Shown here in pieces: positions 5,548 to 5,702 of a stretch of 5,702 nucleotides of DNA (the first letter of the stretch is position 1; every line of letters begins with the position of its first letter). The stretch is from Verrucomicrobiota bacterium (GTDB lineage Bacteria > Verrucomicrobiota > Verrucomicrobiia > Verrucomicrobiales > Verrucomicrobiaceae). Both the position numbers and the translations under genes were made by a program. The DNA is taken from the NCBI GenBank assembly GCA_023429545.1, contig JAEYUU010000542.1, positions 1-5,702 of the forward strand. The letters run 5' to 3'. Below the pieces are notes generated by a model. It searched no databases. It was not told the DNA's origin and saw nothing but the letters and a program-made list of their open reading frames with translations.

Positions 5548-5702
5548 GAAAAGTTCAGTAACGAGCCGGGCTGGCACAACGCTAGCAAGGCAGGTAGTTG
5601 CCATCCATGGGAAAACGACGCAGTTCTCCCGGCCCGCCGCATCCGTCGCTTGCAAGTCGCGCTCTGGCAGGCACAGGCTTTGCTTATAGGTATCTTCAAC
5701 CC

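Noticed and set aside
5518..5655. 46-residue extension of the exported protein from a TTG codon
   Set aside because: It would place the signal peptide about 60 residues inside the protein. The region instead looks like upstream control sequence with an inverted repeat.

Overview
The window is GC-rich, bacterial and almost fully coding. The best guess for its source is a Verrucomicrobiota-type bacterium (PVC superphylum). The guess rests on three things: erratic use of Shine-Dalgarno sequences, a large secreted beta-propeller protein with a transthyretin-like N-terminal domain, and the overall protein mix. A proteobacterial origin is not excluded, because the YqjD/YqjE and long AI-2E families are best known there.

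Layout. Positions 1-263 hold the C-terminal end of a sigma-54-dependent (NtrC-class) regulator, recognisable by its Fis-type helix-turn-helix. Positions 264-657 are a non-coding stretch of about 390 bases. It carries a stable hairpin, a purine-rich degenerate 9-10 bp repeat, two dyad-symmetric sites (478-493 and 504-524) and a well-formed -24/-12 sigma-54 promoter (631-646). A same-strand gene run follows: a possible 64-residue acidic protein (658-852), a YqjD/DUF883-like membrane-anchored helix protein (910-1230), a YqjE-like (holin superfamily III) two-helix membrane protein (1261-1728), a 139-residue membrane protein that starts inside the yqjE-like gene behind an excellent ribosome binding site (1692-2111), and a 620-residue AI-2E-family transporter with a soluble C-terminal Rossmann-like extension, coupled by an ATGA overlap (2108-3970). 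After only 20 bases a convergent gene on the minus strand (3991-5517) encodes an exported protein of about 508 residues. It has a carboxypeptidase-regulatory-like domain followed by a probable five-bladed beta-propeller.

How it may work together. The plus-strand genes look like one operon for cell-envelope membrane proteins. The most interesting reading is a self-contained circuit: the sigma-54 activator at the left edge would bind the dyads about 140-170 bp upstream of the sigma-54 promoter and switch on the YqjD/YqjE/AI-2E operon. This is inference from motif geometry and gene order. The minus-strand exported protein appears unrelated and has its own 7-bp inverted repeat directly in front of its start codon.
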